From CAVXWV01 sp963695415 (GTDB lineage Bacteria > Chloroflexota > Anaerolineae > Anaerolineales > UBA4823), in assembly GCA_963695415.1 (NCBI GenBank), contig CAVOGL010000008.1, positions 248,001-312,000 on the forward strand: 64,000 nucleotides of DNA, in the 5' to 3' direction. A program made the position numbers and the translations under genes. This document shows positions 19,110 to 28,697 of the stretch, one piece after another (the stretch's first letter is position 1; the number at the start of each line of letters is the position of its first letter). A model generated the notes under the pieces. The model saw nothing but the letters and a program-made list of their open reading frames with translations, was not told where the DNA came from and did no database searches.

Positions 19110-20947
19110 ATGGTCGAGAAGAAAATTAACCATATTCGCAAATACAAGGTTGCGGTCTATGCGCGCGTGTATGAGGTGCAGCAGATGAGCGACCTGGTTT
19201 GGCTGAAGGAACGCTTCGAAGCGATAAAACGCTTCGTCAGGATCGACAAGGTATACCTGGAAACCCACCGCGACATGGTGGTCGCCGAGGAAGCCACCCT
19301 CCGCCAGGCGATGGGTTATTTCGCCGAGCAGGGGATCGAGACCTCAGGCGGGATCACCATCACGGTCAACGAGTGGAACCGCTTCGAGACCTACTGCTAC
19401 ACCAACCCCGAACACCGCCAGAAGCTCAAGGAAGTAGTGGCGTACACCGCCGGGTTATTCAATGAAGTCATCCTGGACGATTTTTTCTTCACCAACTGCA
19501 AATGCGAAAGCTGCATCCGGGCGAAAGGGGAGCAAAGCTGGACCCGGTTCCGCCTGGATCTGCTCGAGACCGCTGCGCGTGAGCTGGTGATCGAACCCGC
19601 CCGCGCCGCCAACCCGCAGGTGGAAGTGGTGATCAAGTACCCCAACTGGTACGAACACTTCCAGGGTCTCGGCTTCAACCTGGAAGCTGAACCCTTGCTC
19701 TTTGACCGGCTGTATACCGGCACCGAAAGCCGCGACGCTCACTTCGGCAGCCAGCACCTGCAGCCCTATCACAGCTACCTGGTCTTCCGCTATTTCGAGA
19801 ACATCAAGCCGGGCGCCAACGGCGGCGGCTGGGTGGACACCGGCGGCGCCTTCAGCCTTGACCGCTACGCCGAACAGATCTGGGACACACTCTTCGCCAA
19901 GGCGCCCGAGATCACCCTTTTCGATTTCCGCCAGATGCAGCGCCCGGTGCGCGAGTCGGAACGCGGCGCCTGGCAGGGCACTGGCACCAGCTTTGACTTC
20001 GACACCATGCTGGCGAAGATCACGCCCGGGGATAGCGGGACACCCGTCAGAGAGATCCCGGAAGATGCCACCTTCGCCCTCGCAGCCGGACACGCGCTGG
20101 AAGTGGTCGATCCATTCCTTGAACAACTTGGCGAACCCGTGGGGGTAAAAAGTTACAAGCCCTATCATTCAGTGGGCGAAGACTATGTCCACAATTACCT
20201 GGGCATGATCGGCATCCCCATGGACCTGGTGCCGGAATATCCTGAAGAGGCAGGCGTCATTTTCCTGGCAGAAACCGCTGCCCACGACCCGGGGATTATG
20301 GGCAAGATCAAGGCATCGCTGACGGCAGGAAAAACTGTGATCATCACCTCCGGCTTGCTGCGCCAGCTGCAGGGCAAGGGAATAGAAGACATCGTCGAGC
20401 TGCGTATCGGTGATCGAAAAGGTCTTGTGGACGAGTTCCAGATAGGCTGGTTCCAGTCAGCAAAAGCGGAGAAGAAGATCCTGCTGCCGCACATCGAATA
20501 CCTGACCAACGACTCCTGGGAGGAAGTGTCCGGCGTGGGCGCCAGCAGCGGTAATCCGCTGCTGCACTCGGCGCGCTATGCCAGCGGGATGCTGTACGTA
20601 CTCACCATCCCTGATGACTTCAGCGACCTGTATGCGCTGCCCAGAGAAGCCCTGACCCGCATCCGAGCCGCTTTTTCGGGTGATCTGGGTATCCACCTCG
20701 ACGCACCCGCTCAGGTTGTCCTGTTCTTGTATGACAACCAGACCCTGATCGTGGAATCGTTCAGGGATGAGGCGGAAGAGATCAGCTTTATGCTTGCGGA
20801 AATCGGTTTGAACGGATGTGGGACGCGGTTTCCGGGGAGGAATTATCCGGCGAGAAGATCAAGGACTGGCGCGGCAACGAGACCGGTGTGAGCAGATATG
20901 CGACCGGGATCAAGCCGCATTCGTTCCGGTTGTTCCGGTTCGAATAA
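19110..20947 (+). CDS. Putative carbohydrate-active TIM-barrel protein, unknown specificity (3' frameshift)
   Basis: A cytoplasmic protein of about 612 residues that I cannot assign to a named family. The N-terminal half looks like a (beta/alpha)8 glycosidase barrel: strands KVAVYARVY, DKVYLETHRD, SGGITITVNEW, EVILDDFFFTNC and VEVVIKYPNWYEHF, with acidic and aromatic residues at strand ends. A Cys pair occurs in FFTNCKCESC. The second half reads like a class I glutamine-amidotransferase-like beta/alpha domain plus a beta sandwich. The first frame stops at 20891. A one-base deletion near 20790-20805 would restore FERMWDAVSGEELSG and the natural-looking end PHSFRLFRFE at 20947. Its start follows the alpha-xylosidase stop by three bases, so a joint role in oligosaccharide breakdown is inferred. 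Confidence 0.6.
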
Positions 20948-21003
20948 TACGGATTCTGACCTTTTGTAGGGGCTGCCCAACAGAATCTGACCCAGACCTT
21001 CAC

Positions 21004-21181
21004 CACCACGACATTCCTGCCCACCATGACCACCTCAGGCAAAACGCGGGTCGCCCCGCACGTGGGCAGGAACCCATTCTGACCCAAAACAGGCGAGACG
21101 ATCGGGGGCTGAAATGTGGCTTTACGTCAAAGGCACCTTGCCAGAGATGGCAATGGCAGGCGCGGGTGTCTCGCCACTACG
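21004..21181 (+). repeat. 178-bp direct repeat, copy 1
   Basis: Runs from CACCACGACATTCCTGCCC to GTGTCTCGCCACTACG and is mostly identical to copy 2 at 21259-21436, including long identical blocks around GGCGAGACGATCGGGGGCTG. No open frame is shared by both copies, so it is probably an intergenic repeat family rather than a gene duplication. Confidence 0.85.
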
Positions 21182-21258
21182 TTGGTAGAGGCTGCCCCTA
21201 CAATTTCGCGGTAAATATTTGTAGGGGCGACCCACCCGAGTTCGATCCTGATCATTAA

Positions 21259-21436
21259 CACCACGTCATTCCTGCCCACCATGACCACCTCAGGCGAAAC
21301 GCGGGTCGCCCTGCGCGTGGGGCAGGAACCCATTCTGACCCAAACAGGCGAGACGATCGGGGGCTGAAATGTGGTTTTACGGCAATGGCGCTTTGCCAGA
21401 TGTGTCACGGGCAGGCGCGGGTGTCTCGCCACTACG
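21259..21436 (+). repeat. 178-bp direct repeat, copy 2
   Basis: Second copy, same orientation, 77 bases after copy 1. Substitutions and a few single-base indels separate the two, so this is not an assembly duplication. The spacer holds an inverted pair of GTAGGGGC-type motifs. Confidence 0.85.
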
Positions 21437-21507
21437 CGATCATATCTCAATGATCATAACCTTTCCCTCTATTGCAGGCGCAACGAACACTGCCATCCAT
21501 CGTCCTT

Positions 21508-22200
21508 TTATATGAACCGGCTGTCCTCGCTCCAACCGTCTTTACCAATCAAAGGCACAAACGCCACGGGGGTGACGTTCTCGAAGGTGAACTCATCCCC
21601 GCTGCGGCGCCAGTGCTCCAGGTACTGCCCGTAACGTTCTCCCACCGGGATCACCAGGCTGCCCCCGTCCACAAGCTGGTCGAGCAGCTTCTGCGGCACC
21701 CGCGGCGCGGCGGCTGTGACCAGGATGCCGTCAAATGGGGCATACTCTGCCAGACCTAGTGTGCCATCGCCCGTGTGCACGTGGATGCTGCCCATGCCGG
21801 TTTCCGCCAAAACACGCTCAGCCTGACGGGCAAGGGCGGGGTGGCGCTCGATGGTGTGCACTTCGCGGGCGAGACACCCGAGCACTGCCGCCTGGTAACC
21901 CGAACCCGTGCCCACTTCGAGCACGATTTCATCGCCTTGCAGCCCGAGAAGCTGCGACATCAGGGCAACGATGTAGGGCTGGGATATGGTCTGCCCGTTC
22001 CCGATGGGGAGCGGTCCGTCGATGTATGCCTGGCTGCGGTATTCTTCCGAGATAAAGAGATGGCGCGGTACCTGACGCATGGCTTCCAGGACACGCTGGT
22101 CCTTGATGTCCCGGTTCGCCAGCTGGAATTCAACCATCCGCAGGCGAGATTGGGTATAAGTCTCGTCTTCCCCCATCCGGTTTGCATCCCTTCCCCACAT
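21508..22200 (-). CDS. pcm: Protein-L-isoaspartate O-methyltransferase
   Basis: PCMT repairs isoaspartyl residues in aged proteins using SAM. I chose ATG 22200 (MWGRDANRM) because GAGGGA lies eight bases upstream and the longer frame runs into the neighbouring peptidase gene. This gives 230 residues. Family features are MVEFQLANRDIKDQRVLEAM, AYIDGPLPIGNGQTISQPYI and the SAM motif VLEVGTGSGYQAAVLG, followed by VPQKLLDQLVDGGSLVIPVG. It starts ten bases after the M42 peptidase stop on the same strand, which suggests an operon for protein maintenance and turnover. Confidence 0.95.
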   Translation of the reverse strand: MWGRDANRMGEDETYTQSRLRMVEFQLANRDIKDQRVLEAMRQVPRHLFISEEYRSQAYIDGPLPIGNGQTISQPYIVALMSQLLGLQGDEIVLEVGTGSGYQAAVLGCLAREVHTIERHPALARQAERVLAETGMGSIHVHTGDGTLGLAEYAPFDGILVTAAAPRVPQKLLDQLVDGGSLVIPVGERYGQYLEHWRRSGDEFTFENVTPVAFVPLIGKDGWSEDSRFI

Positions 22201-22210
22201 GAAGTGTCCC

Positions 22211-23273
22211 TCAGCTGAGTAAATATGCAGCAAGCCACTGCGTGGTGGCTTCCAGCGCCTCGTAATGTGTGCGTTCGTAATTGTGCGAGGCATCCACTCC
22301 CGGACCAATCAATGCCACGGCGACATCTCCACCCGCCCGCCAGAAGGCTTCGCCGTCAGATCCATAATACGGGTAAATGTCCACCTTGTGGGCAATTTTG
22401 TGCTCTTCTGCAATCCGGCGCAGGCGGTTGCTGAGACCATGGTGGTAAGGTCCGCCCGAATCCTTCACGCATAAAGTGGCATGGAATTCGTCGGAAGTCT
22501 GCCCATCTCCTACGGCTGCCATATCGACGGCAAGCAGTTCGCTGACTTCAGGCGGGAAGCCCGAGGCGGCTCCGTGCCCTACTTCCTCATAATTGCTGAC
22601 GTGCAGGTAGGTCGTCCTGGTTGGTTTCAAACCCGCATCATTGAGGCTTTTTACCGCGGCGACCATGCAGGCGACGCAGGCTTTGTCATCCAGAAAACGA
22701 GAGCGCACAAAATCATTGGTGATCTCCAGGCGCGGGTCAAAGGCGACAAAATCCCCGACTTCGATGCCAAGGCCGCGGGTCTCCTGCGCTGAGGCTGTCC
22801 TGGCGTCCAGGCGCACTTCCATGTTGTCGTCCTCCCGCTTGAGATCGTTCACCTTGCTCCCGTAAACATGACCTGAGGCGCTGGTAAGTAAAATCGAGCC
22901 GCGCACGGTCTCCCCGGATTGGGTTATGACCTGGCATCCCTCCCCTTCCACCGTGTTCCAGGCAAACCCTCCGATCCTGGTTAACTTCAATCGACCACTG
23001 CTTTTGATCTCTTTCACCATTGCCCCCAATGTGTCCACGTGTGCGGTGAGGGCGCGCGGCGGTAACGGGCTGCTCTCCCCGGCTTGCAAACCTTTCCATT
23101 CAGCGATCAGGGCGCCCTTTACGCGTCCGCCGCAGGTTGAGGTGCGGAAATTCAGCCAGGGTTCGCTCCGAAAGGGCTATCGCCTGGTCTGTGAAGCCTG
23201 TTGGGCTGGGAATATTCAGCAGGTCACTTAAAAACGAAAGCAAATACGCTTTATCAATTGTGGTTTTTGTCAT
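22211..23273 (-). CDS. M42-family metallo-aminopeptidase (frameshift near N-terminus)
   Basis: Zinc or cobalt aminopeptidase of the glutamyl-aminopeptidase/endoglucanase-M type. The N-terminal piece (from ATG 23273) reads LLSFLSDLLNIPSPTGFTDQ. One extra G in a GGG run near 23110 shifts the frame, and the remainder continues ALIAEWKGLQ into AHVDTLGAMVKEI. Metal ligands are visible: His in LTAHVDTLG, Asp in SRFLDDKACVACM, Glu pair in SNYEEVGHGA, Asp in AVDMAAVGDG and His near GVDASHNYERTH. Reconstructed length is about 353 residues, normal for M42. It is upstream of pcm on the same strand. Confidence 0.9.
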
Positions 23274-23370
23274 AGTGAGGGTGTTCCCGGTCAAATTTTG
23301 TCCAGATTAATGCCAGATATGAAGCATTATAACGTTAACTAAGAAGCATCGGGACACGATCGCAGCGCGG

Positions 23371-23376
23371 TATAAT
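23371..23376 (+). promoter_or_regulatory. -10 box directly before a TPR gene (probable leaderless start)
   Basis: TATAAT at 23371-23376 is followed seven bases later by ATG at 23384, the expected transcription start. No Shine-Dalgarno sequence fits in between. A convincing -35 box is not seen. Confidence 0.55.
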
Positions 23377-23383
23377 CTTGCGC

Positions 23384-24692
23384 ATGGTTGAGAACAACTC
23401 AGACACTACCCCGAACCCCGTGGAAAACGGGGATACGGTTTCTTCACACTCAAGCGCACGAACAGATGCGCAGCAGCTGCCACAGACTCAGCCGGTTGTA
23501 GCGGGTGCTGCTCGACCCGAACCAGTTCCCAGCTCGGAAACAGAACCAGGTTTCGCAGAAACTGTGGCTACTTCTGCTGCAGTAACGATGGATTCCGGGC
23601 AGGATGCCGGGCTTGATGCCGGGCAGGATGCCGGGCTTGATGCCGGACCAGATGGTGAGCAAGAAAATGGAAACCTGCCCCCGGGTGAAAAGCAGCAGAA
23701 ACGCAGGTCACCAGCTCGTTTGTATGCCTTCCTCGGGGTGCTGGTGTTGTTAGCCATTGGAGCAGTCAGCGCATATTTGGGCTATACATCAGGCATCAAT
23801 CTGCGCACCGAGGCTGAGGTTAATAATAAAGCCGCAATCCTGCAGGAGCAGTACAACCTGGGGATGCAGGATATCGAAAGCCAAAACTGGGACCGCGCCC
23901 GCCAGCGCTTCGAATATATCATTCGCAACGATCCGGATTTCCCCGAGGCGCCGGGGCAGCTGGCGCTGGTGTTGGTGAACCTGACCACTACCGCAACACC
24001 GACCGTGATGCCAACCCCCACGCTGGTGCCAACTCCTGATACGCGCGGCGTTGATGAGCGGCTGCAGAAGAGTGAAGAATTCCTCTTTAATAGCGATTGG
24101 GATAACACGATCAATTCTCTGCTCGAGCTGCGCCGTGATGAACCCGATTTCCAGGCAGTAAAAATCGACGGGATGCTTTACCTGGCACTGCGCAACCGCG
24201 GCATGGATAAGATCGGCAAACAGGCTGACCTGGAAGGGGGGATTTACGACATCGCCCTTGCGGAACGCTTCGGTCCCATCGACTCTGAAGCCCAGGCATA
24301 TTTAAATTGGGCGCGCTTATATATCACCGGCGCCAGTTTTTGGGAGTTGAACTGGGAAGAAGCGGTCTTTTATTTCCAGCAGATAGCGGCTCAACTCCCC
24401 TACCTGCGTGACGGCTCGGGGATGACATCGGTGGAGCGCTACCGCAATGCCCTGATCGGCTTGGGAATCGCCAGGCTGTCGACCAAACCCTGTACGGCGA
24501 TCGAACCGCTGCAGCAAGCATTATCCATGTCGCCGGATGAAGCAGCTTCCGAAGCTCTGGATGAAGCTAACCGGTTGTGCGGCGGAGGCAAAAAAGATAA
24601 CAGATTCCGGCGACGACCAGCCGTCTGATACCCCGCAGCCAACCCAGGTTATTGAGGTCCCGCCGACAGCGGAACCCACACCATACCCCTGA
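23384..24692 (+). CDS. Membrane-anchored TPR-like protein (paralogue 3, tail frameshifted)
   Basis: A single-pass protein with a long acidic, low-complexity N-terminal cytoplasmic part, a membrane segment (AFLGVLVLLAIGAVSAYLGY) and an outer region with TPR-like helices. Examples are LQEQYNLGMQDIESQNWDRA and EEFLFNSDWDNTINSLLELR. A Thr/Pro linker (TATPTVMPTPTLVPTPDT) sits between them. The plain frame stops at 24628 after an odd basic end. One extra base at the GGCAAAAAAG run (24587-24596) explains this, and the next frame continues ITDSGDDQPSDTPQPTQVI to a stop at 24692, typical of these tails. I prefer ATG 23384 over TTG 23378 because it fits the -10 box. Function unknown. Confidence 0.8.
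23597..23644 (+). repeat. Two perfect 24-bp tandem units inside the TPR gene
   Basis: The 24-base unit starting GGGCAGGATGCCGGGC occurs twice head to tail, with a degenerate third continuation. It encodes the repeated residues GQDAGLDA in the acidic N-terminal segment, which probably varies by slippage. Confidence 0.85.
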
Positions 24693-24702
24693 CACATCAC
24701 CG

Positions 24703-25227
24703 ATGGAGATGCCAGCCACTACCCCTGGTTTTATCCTGCCTCTGGCGTACTGGCTGCACATGGTCGCCACGGTGGTGTGGATCGGCGGTCTGGCGGCTCT
24801 GGTGCTGATGGTATTTCCCACGGCGCAGCGGTCCATGAGCCATCAACAATTCGCAGCCTTCATTCAAAGCGTGCAAAAACGTCTCGATCCCCTGGCCTGG
24901 TTCAGCCTGGCAGTGCTCATCGCCACGGGCATGTTCCAGATGAGCGCAAACCCCAACTATAAGGGTTTTCTGGCTTTCGACAACACCTGGGCAGTCTCGA
25001 TCCTGGTAAAACACGTGCTTTTCCTGGGGATCATCGCCCTGGCAGCTTACCAGACCTGGTGGCTGATGCCGGCTTTCAGAAGAGAACTGCTGCGAACCAG
25101 CAACCCCAACACGGTTGCCGGTCAGGGTTCTCAAGGGGCACCCAAAAAGATTATCTGGCTCTCGCGCATCAACCTGGGATTGGCTGTGCTGGTTTTGTTA
25201 GCTACCGCTTTCGCCCGCGCGGCATAG
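24703..25227 (+). CDS. CopD-like four-helix membrane protein
   Basis: A 174-residue integral membrane protein from ATG 24703 (MEMPATTPG); the upstream in-frame ATG at 24652 overlaps the tail of the TPR gene. It has four hydrophobic helices. Helix 1 reads YWLHMVATVVWIGGLAALVL and carries a His, helix 3 starts ILVKHVLFLGIIALAAYQTW with another His, and the last ends LAVLVLLATAFARAA. This His pattern and size resemble the CopD/DUF2269 group of putative copper or heme-related membrane proteins. It follows the reconstructed TPR stop by ten bases and converges on an MFS gene two bases away. The specific role is not known. Confidence 0.65.
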   Translation: MEMPATTPGFILPLAYWLHMVATVVWIGGLAALVLMVFPTAQRSMSHQQFAAFIQSVQKRLDPLAWFSLAVLIATGMFQMSANPNYKGFLAFDNTWAVSILVKHVLFLGIIALAAYQTWWLMPAFRRELLRTSNPNTVAGQGSQGAPKKIIWLSRINLGLAVLVLLATAFARAA

Positions 25228-25229
25228 GA

Positions 25230-26480
25230 TCACTCCAACCGGCGAATTGCTGGAAACCGCAAGATAACAAACACGGCTGCAAGCAAACAGACCAACGCCG
25301 CGATGACAAGAGTTTGCGGCAGCCCGATCCATGTTGCTGACTGACCCGCCAGCATGGAGCCAATTGGCATGGTCCCAAAGAAGACCAGAGAATAGATGCC
25401 CATAACCCTGCCTCGCATCTCATCCGAGATGCGGTTCTGAATCAAGGCATTGGATGCATTCGCCTGGGTGATGAAAGCCCAACCTGTGAAGGCGATGATA
25501 AACAGGGAAGCAGGTATCCAGGTAACCTGGGAGAAAAATATCAGCGAAATCGGCATGAGGAAGCTGCCAATCGTCCACAATTTACCGCGCACCGTGCTGT
25601 GAGATAAAGCAGCCAGCATGAGAGCAGCTACCAATGCCCCGATGCCCCTGGCTGACATCAATAACCCATTTGTGCGCACGTCTCCCCCTAAAACTTCGAC
25701 TGACCAGGCGGGCATCAAGGTAAACAAGCTGATCCCAAACAAACTCACCACCGCCATGCTGAGCACGATCACACGAACAACCTGTTCGGAAAAGGTGTAT
25801 TTGAAACCGTCCACCAGTTCGCGCAGGATGTGGGCGTGTTGAACCGGGTGGGAAGCGGGTTCGATGCGCATCAACAACAGGGCAGCGATGACTGCCAGAT
25901 ATGTGATCCCGTTGATGGTGAAACACCAGCCGGGTCCGACCGCAGCGTATGTCAGACCAGCAATGGCAGGACCAAACACGGTACCCAGGTTGAACATGGT
26001 GGCATTCAGCGCGATGGCGTTGGTCAGATCCTTGCGCTCGACCATTTCAACCACAAACGCCAGCCTGGCAGGCGCATCAAATGAGTTGGCGACACCCAGG
26101 AAAAAAGCCAGCACGATAATGTGCCAGGGCTGCACCCGTCCCGAAAACACCAGACCGGCAAGGATAAAAGCCAGGCACATCATGGCAGTTTGGGTGGCGA
26201 TCAGCATTTTCCGGCGTGACACCCGGTCGGCGATCACTCCGCCCAACAGGTTCATCAGGAACAAGGCTGGTAAACCTGCTGCAAAACCAACATACCCCAG
26301 GTATGCTGAAGAGCCGGTTATCTCATAAACCAGGTACCCCTGGGCTGTATTCTGCATCCAGGTGCCAAACAAAGATACAGTTTGCCCCATGAACCACAGG
26401 CGAAAATTCGGATATTGTAAGGCTGAAAATGTACGGTTGAATCTGGCAGGGATTGCTTTCAGTGCAGCAACGGTGTTCAA
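25230..26480 (-). CDS. MFS transporter of the EntS-like (MFS_3) group
   Basis: A 416-residue membrane protein with about 12 helices. It opens NFRLWFMGQTVSLFGTWMQNTAQ, the typical start of the enterobactin-exporter-like MFS_3 group, and has the loop motif LGGVIADRVSRRKMLIATQT (MFS motif A). GVANSFDAPARLAFVVEMV, the next conserved block, is also present. Members are usually efflux proteins for siderophores or drugs; no substrate can be assigned here. The gene converges on the CopD-like gene with a two-base gap and has no partner genes. Confidence 0.85.
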   Translation of the reverse strand: MNTVAALKAIPARFNRTFSALQYPNFRLWFMGQTVSLFGTWMQNTAQGYLVYEITGSSAYLGYVGFAAGLPALFLMNLLGGVIADRVSRRKMLIATQTAMMCLAFILAGLVFSGRVQPWHIIVLAFFLGVANSFDAPARLAFVVEMVERKDLTNAIALNATMFNLGTVFGPAIAGLTYAAVGPGWCFTINGITYLAVIAALLLMRIEPASHPVQHAHILRELVDGFKYTFSEQVVRVIVLSMAVVSLFGISLFTLMPAWSVEVLGGDVRTNGLLMSARGIGALVAALMLAALSHSTVRGKLWTIGSFLMPISLIFFSQVTWIPASLFIIAFTGWAFITQANASNALIQNRISDEMRGRVMGIYSLVFFGTMPIGSMLAGQSATWIGLPQTLVIAALVCLLAAVFVILRFPAIRRLE

Positions 26481-26678
26481 AATTGTTCTCCAGTTGATCT
26501 ATTGTACTTCCATCCAGGATGAAACCCGGCACGAAATAGCCCTTGGGGTTGATTTCCAGAGGATTATCCGGTATTCTTGAGCGTGTTATGATCCTGGCGG
26601 TTAAGACTTGCCCGCCTGTTAATTTGTGCCACCAGCCCAGTTAACGCATCATCAGCAAACCATTACCCTGGGGTATTA

Positions 26679-27524
26679 ATGCAAAACCACTCTCCGAGAC
26701 AGCAAATCAAAAAATCCACTGCATGCCCAAATTGCCGGCGCCTGCTCAACAACCAGAGCAGAAGCTGCATTTACTGCGGCTATCGTTTTCCGAGATTGAC
26801 GGCTTCCCTGCCGCTGATGCCGGAACTGCTGCGCGAAGAAGTCAGCTTCGTCAACGGCATCATCATCGCTTGTGTAGTTTTATATGCACTCGCTCTCGGT
26901 CTGGATCTCCCTGCAGCGCTGCAGGGCGGGAACATATTAAGTATGCTCTCTCCCTCCCCACAGTCTCTGGTGAAACTGGGTATGGGGGGGTTCTACCCGC
27001 TCATTCAAGGAGAGTGGTGGACTCTGCTTACAGCAACCTATTTGCACGCCAGCATACTGCACATCCTGTTCAACATGCTGTGGCTGCGGCAGCTGGGTCC
27101 CTTCGTGGAAAGTTTGTTTGGTCCGTCCCGATTTATCATAATTTATACGGTCTCTGGCGTCTCCGGGGCGCTTGTCTCCGCCTTGATCGGAAAGACTCCA
27201 TTTTTCGTGGGCGCGTCAGGGGCTGTATTTGGATTGTTCGCTGCCCTGATCTATTATGGTATCCGGCGGGGCGGTACGTTCGGCACAGCCATCTTCCGCC
27301 AGATGCTCTTTTGGGCAGCGATAGGCTTGTTCTTAGGGTTCACCCGCTCAGGGGTTGACAACCTGGGACACATAGGCGGAATCCTGGGCGGGGTACTCTC
27401 AGCCTGGGTATTGGGTTACCAGGAGAGGCAGCAGCAGAAGCTGGCTCACCACCTGGTCGCCCTGCTAACTCTGGCATTGATCATCATCTGTTTTGGGATG
27501 ATGGTGGTAAATTTCTTCGCTTAA
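26679..27524 (+). CDS. Rhomboid-family intramembrane serine protease with N-terminal zinc ribbon
   Basis: A 281-residue protein that probably cleaves transmembrane proteins within the membrane. Residues 16-33 hold two CxxC pairs (CPNC and CIYC) that look like a small zinc ribbon facing the cytoplasm. The rhomboid core has the HASILHILFN box (123-132), the catalytic Ser180 in VGASGAVFG and the catalytic His231 in NLGHIGG, completing the Ser-His dyad. Six or seven hydrophobic helices are visible. The 198-base gap upstream shows no clear promoter. GNAT and YbaK-like genes follow closely on the same strand. Confidence 0.92.
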   Translation: MQNHSPRQQIKKSTACPNCRRLLNNQSRSCIYCGYRFPRLTASLPLMPELLREEVSFVNGIIIACVVLYALALGLDLPAALQGGNILSMLSPSPQSLVKLGMGGFYPLIQGEWWTLLTATYLHASILHILFNMLWLRQLGPFVESLFGPSRFIIIYTVSGVSGALVSALIGKTPFFVGASGAVFGLFAALIYYGIRRGGTFGTAIFRQMLFWAAIGLFLGFTRSGVDNLGHIGGILGGVLSAWVLGYQERQQQKLAHHLVALLTLALIIICFGMMVVNFFA

Positions 27525-27544
27525 TCCGTTCAGGTTCATACTGC

Positions 27545-28114
27545 ATGAAAAACAACCGTCGAATTAATTACAAAACGCTGGATCATTACAACCCGCAGAT
27601 CGAACGGTTAATTGAGATGGGTTACGAGTCTCGCGAAAAATACCAGGTGAGTAAAACTGAAACTGCCGACCGGACAAGTTTCGATTTGGTGCTAACAACT
27701 CTTGAATCGCCCTACATCAAGCGCTGGGAAGTAAACGACGAAGATCGGAAGTATTACACCCGCGTTATCGAGGAGGGACATTCTTTCAGCGCATTCGATG
27801 GATCGGAAATGGTCGCAGTTGCGCTGGCAGAGACCAGGCGCTGGAACGGTACCCTGTGGATTTGGGAATTCCACGTCACCCCCAGCCACCAGAGAAGAGG
27901 CATTGGCAGGCAAATGATGGATATCCTGGCGGAGAAGGCGAATGCTGCGGGACTGCGCACAATGCTCGTAGAAACCCAGTCCACCAACATGCCGGCAATT
28001 CGCTTTTACCGGGCAGCCGGTTTTTTCATTGAAGGCATCGATCTATCCTATTACAGCAACCATGATGTGCCGGATGGTGAAGTGGCGATATTCATGAAAA
28101 GGAAAATCAGTTGA
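27545..28114 (+). CDS. GNAT-family N-acetyltransferase
   Basis: A 189-residue protein with the acetyl-CoA site HVTPSHQRRGIGRQMMDIL, the R-x-x-G-x-G/A signature of GNAT motif A, followed by TMLVETQSTNMPAIRFYRAA and GFFIEGIDLSYYSNHD (motif B). The latter resembles streptothricin/aminoglycoside acetyltransferase-like members, but no substrate can be stated. It starts 20 bases after the rhomboid stop and overlaps the YbaK-like gene start by four bases, so the two are translationally coupled. Confidence 0.87.
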   Translation: MKNNRRINYKTLDHYNPQIERLIEMGYESREKYQVSKTETADRTSFDLVLTTLESPYIKRWEVNDEDRKYYTRVIEEGHSFSAFDGSEMVAVALAETRRWNGTLWIWEFHVTPSHQRRGIGRQMMDILAEKANAAGLRTMLVETQSTNMPAIRFYRAAGFFIEGIDLSYYSNHDVPDGEVAIFMKRKIS

Positions 28115-28599
28115 ATAACGAACCCATCAAAAATCCCAGCGCGCTAAAAGTCCAACAAGCCCTGAACGAATACGATGTCTCGCTCAATGTGCTGGAATTA
28201 CCCGCATCAACGCGCACCGCACAGGAGGCGGCTCAAGCTATCGGCTGCGAGATCGGGCAGATCGTCAAATCCCTGGTGTTCAAAGGGAAACGCAGCGGCA
28301 AACCCATCCTGGTCATCGCCAGCGGGGCTAACCAGGTGAGTGAAAGAAAAGTCGAAGCCATCCTGGGGGAGCCCTTGGGGAAGGCTGACGCTGACTTTGT
28401 GCGCACCCAAACCGGGTACGCCATCGGAGGAGTCCCACCTTTGGGTCATATCCAAAAGCTTCCCACCTTGATCGATGAAGACCTGCTGCAGTATGAGGTG
28501 ATCTGGGCAGCCGCGGGCACCCCCCACGCTGTCTTCCGCCTGACGCCGGAAATACTCCTGAAAATCACCAGCGGGACTACGTGCGAATTGCGGAAATGA
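28111..28599 (+). CDS. YbaK/EbsC-family aminoacyl-tRNA editing protein
   Basis: A 162-residue YbaK/ProX-like protein, probably hydrolysing mischarged aminoacyl-tRNA (Cys-tRNA-Pro or similar). Characteristic stretches are IGCEIGQIVKSLVFKGKRSG, IASGANQVSERKVEAILGE and TGYAIGGVPPLGHIQKLPTL. The conserved Lys of the editing pocket is the K in QIVKSLVF. The start codon is TTG at 28111, overlapping the GNAT stop. Its pairing with a GNAT gene is structural only; I infer no shared pathway. Confidence 0.88.
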   Translation: MNNEPIKNPSALKVQQALNEYDVSLNVLELPASTRTAQEAAQAIGCEIGQIVKSLVFKGKRSGKPILVIASGANQVSERKVEAILGEPLGKADADFVRTQTGYAIGGVPPLGHIQKLPTLIDEDLLQYEVIWAAAGTPHAVFRLTPEILLKITSGTTCELRK

Positions 28600-28606
28600 C
28601 CAAAGG

Positions 28607-28635
28607 TTCCCAAAATACGACCAATCGAGTATAAT
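28607..28635 (+). promoter_or_regulatory. Promoter upstream of moaA
   Basis: TTCCCA (28607-28612) and TATAAT (28630-28635) are 17 bases apart. The -10 is perfect and the -35 matches 4 of 6. Transcription should start near 28642, leaving a leader of about 90 bases. Confidence 0.6.
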
Positions 28636-28660
28636 TTTGAAGAATTACTTCATAAATATT

Positions 28661-28697
28661 CGTGCCTTTCGCTCCTCCCCTCAGGTGCCCAGGCACG
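28661..28697 (+). other. Structured leader hairpin of moaA
   Basis: Arms CGTGCCT (28661-28667) and AGGCACG (28691-28697) enclose a pyrimidine-rich 23-base loop, and a smaller GTTA...TAAC pairing follows. It lies in the 5' leader of moaA. It does not convincingly match the molybdenum-cofactor riboswitch as I remember it, so a regulatory role is only suggested. Confidence 0.4.

Larger units (their letters stand above)
20948..21507. other. Non-coding interval with repeats
   Basis: This 560-base interval separates the alpha-xylosidase operon from pcm (convergent). It contains two copies of a 178-base sequence and three short GTAGGGGC/GCCCCTAC elements near 20966, 21184-21201 and 21210-21222. Small open frames here overlap the repeats and show no protein family resemblance. 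No RNA gene was recognised. Confidence 0.6.

Noticed and set aside
20818..21258. 146-residue ORF in the repeat interval
   Set aside because: It starts within the alternative frame of the CAZyme-like gene, covers the repeat and shows no domain.
24626..24628. TGA at the end of TPR3 as selenocysteine
   Set aside because: It is explained by an indel at the A-run; the shifted frame gives the expected Thr/Pro tail.
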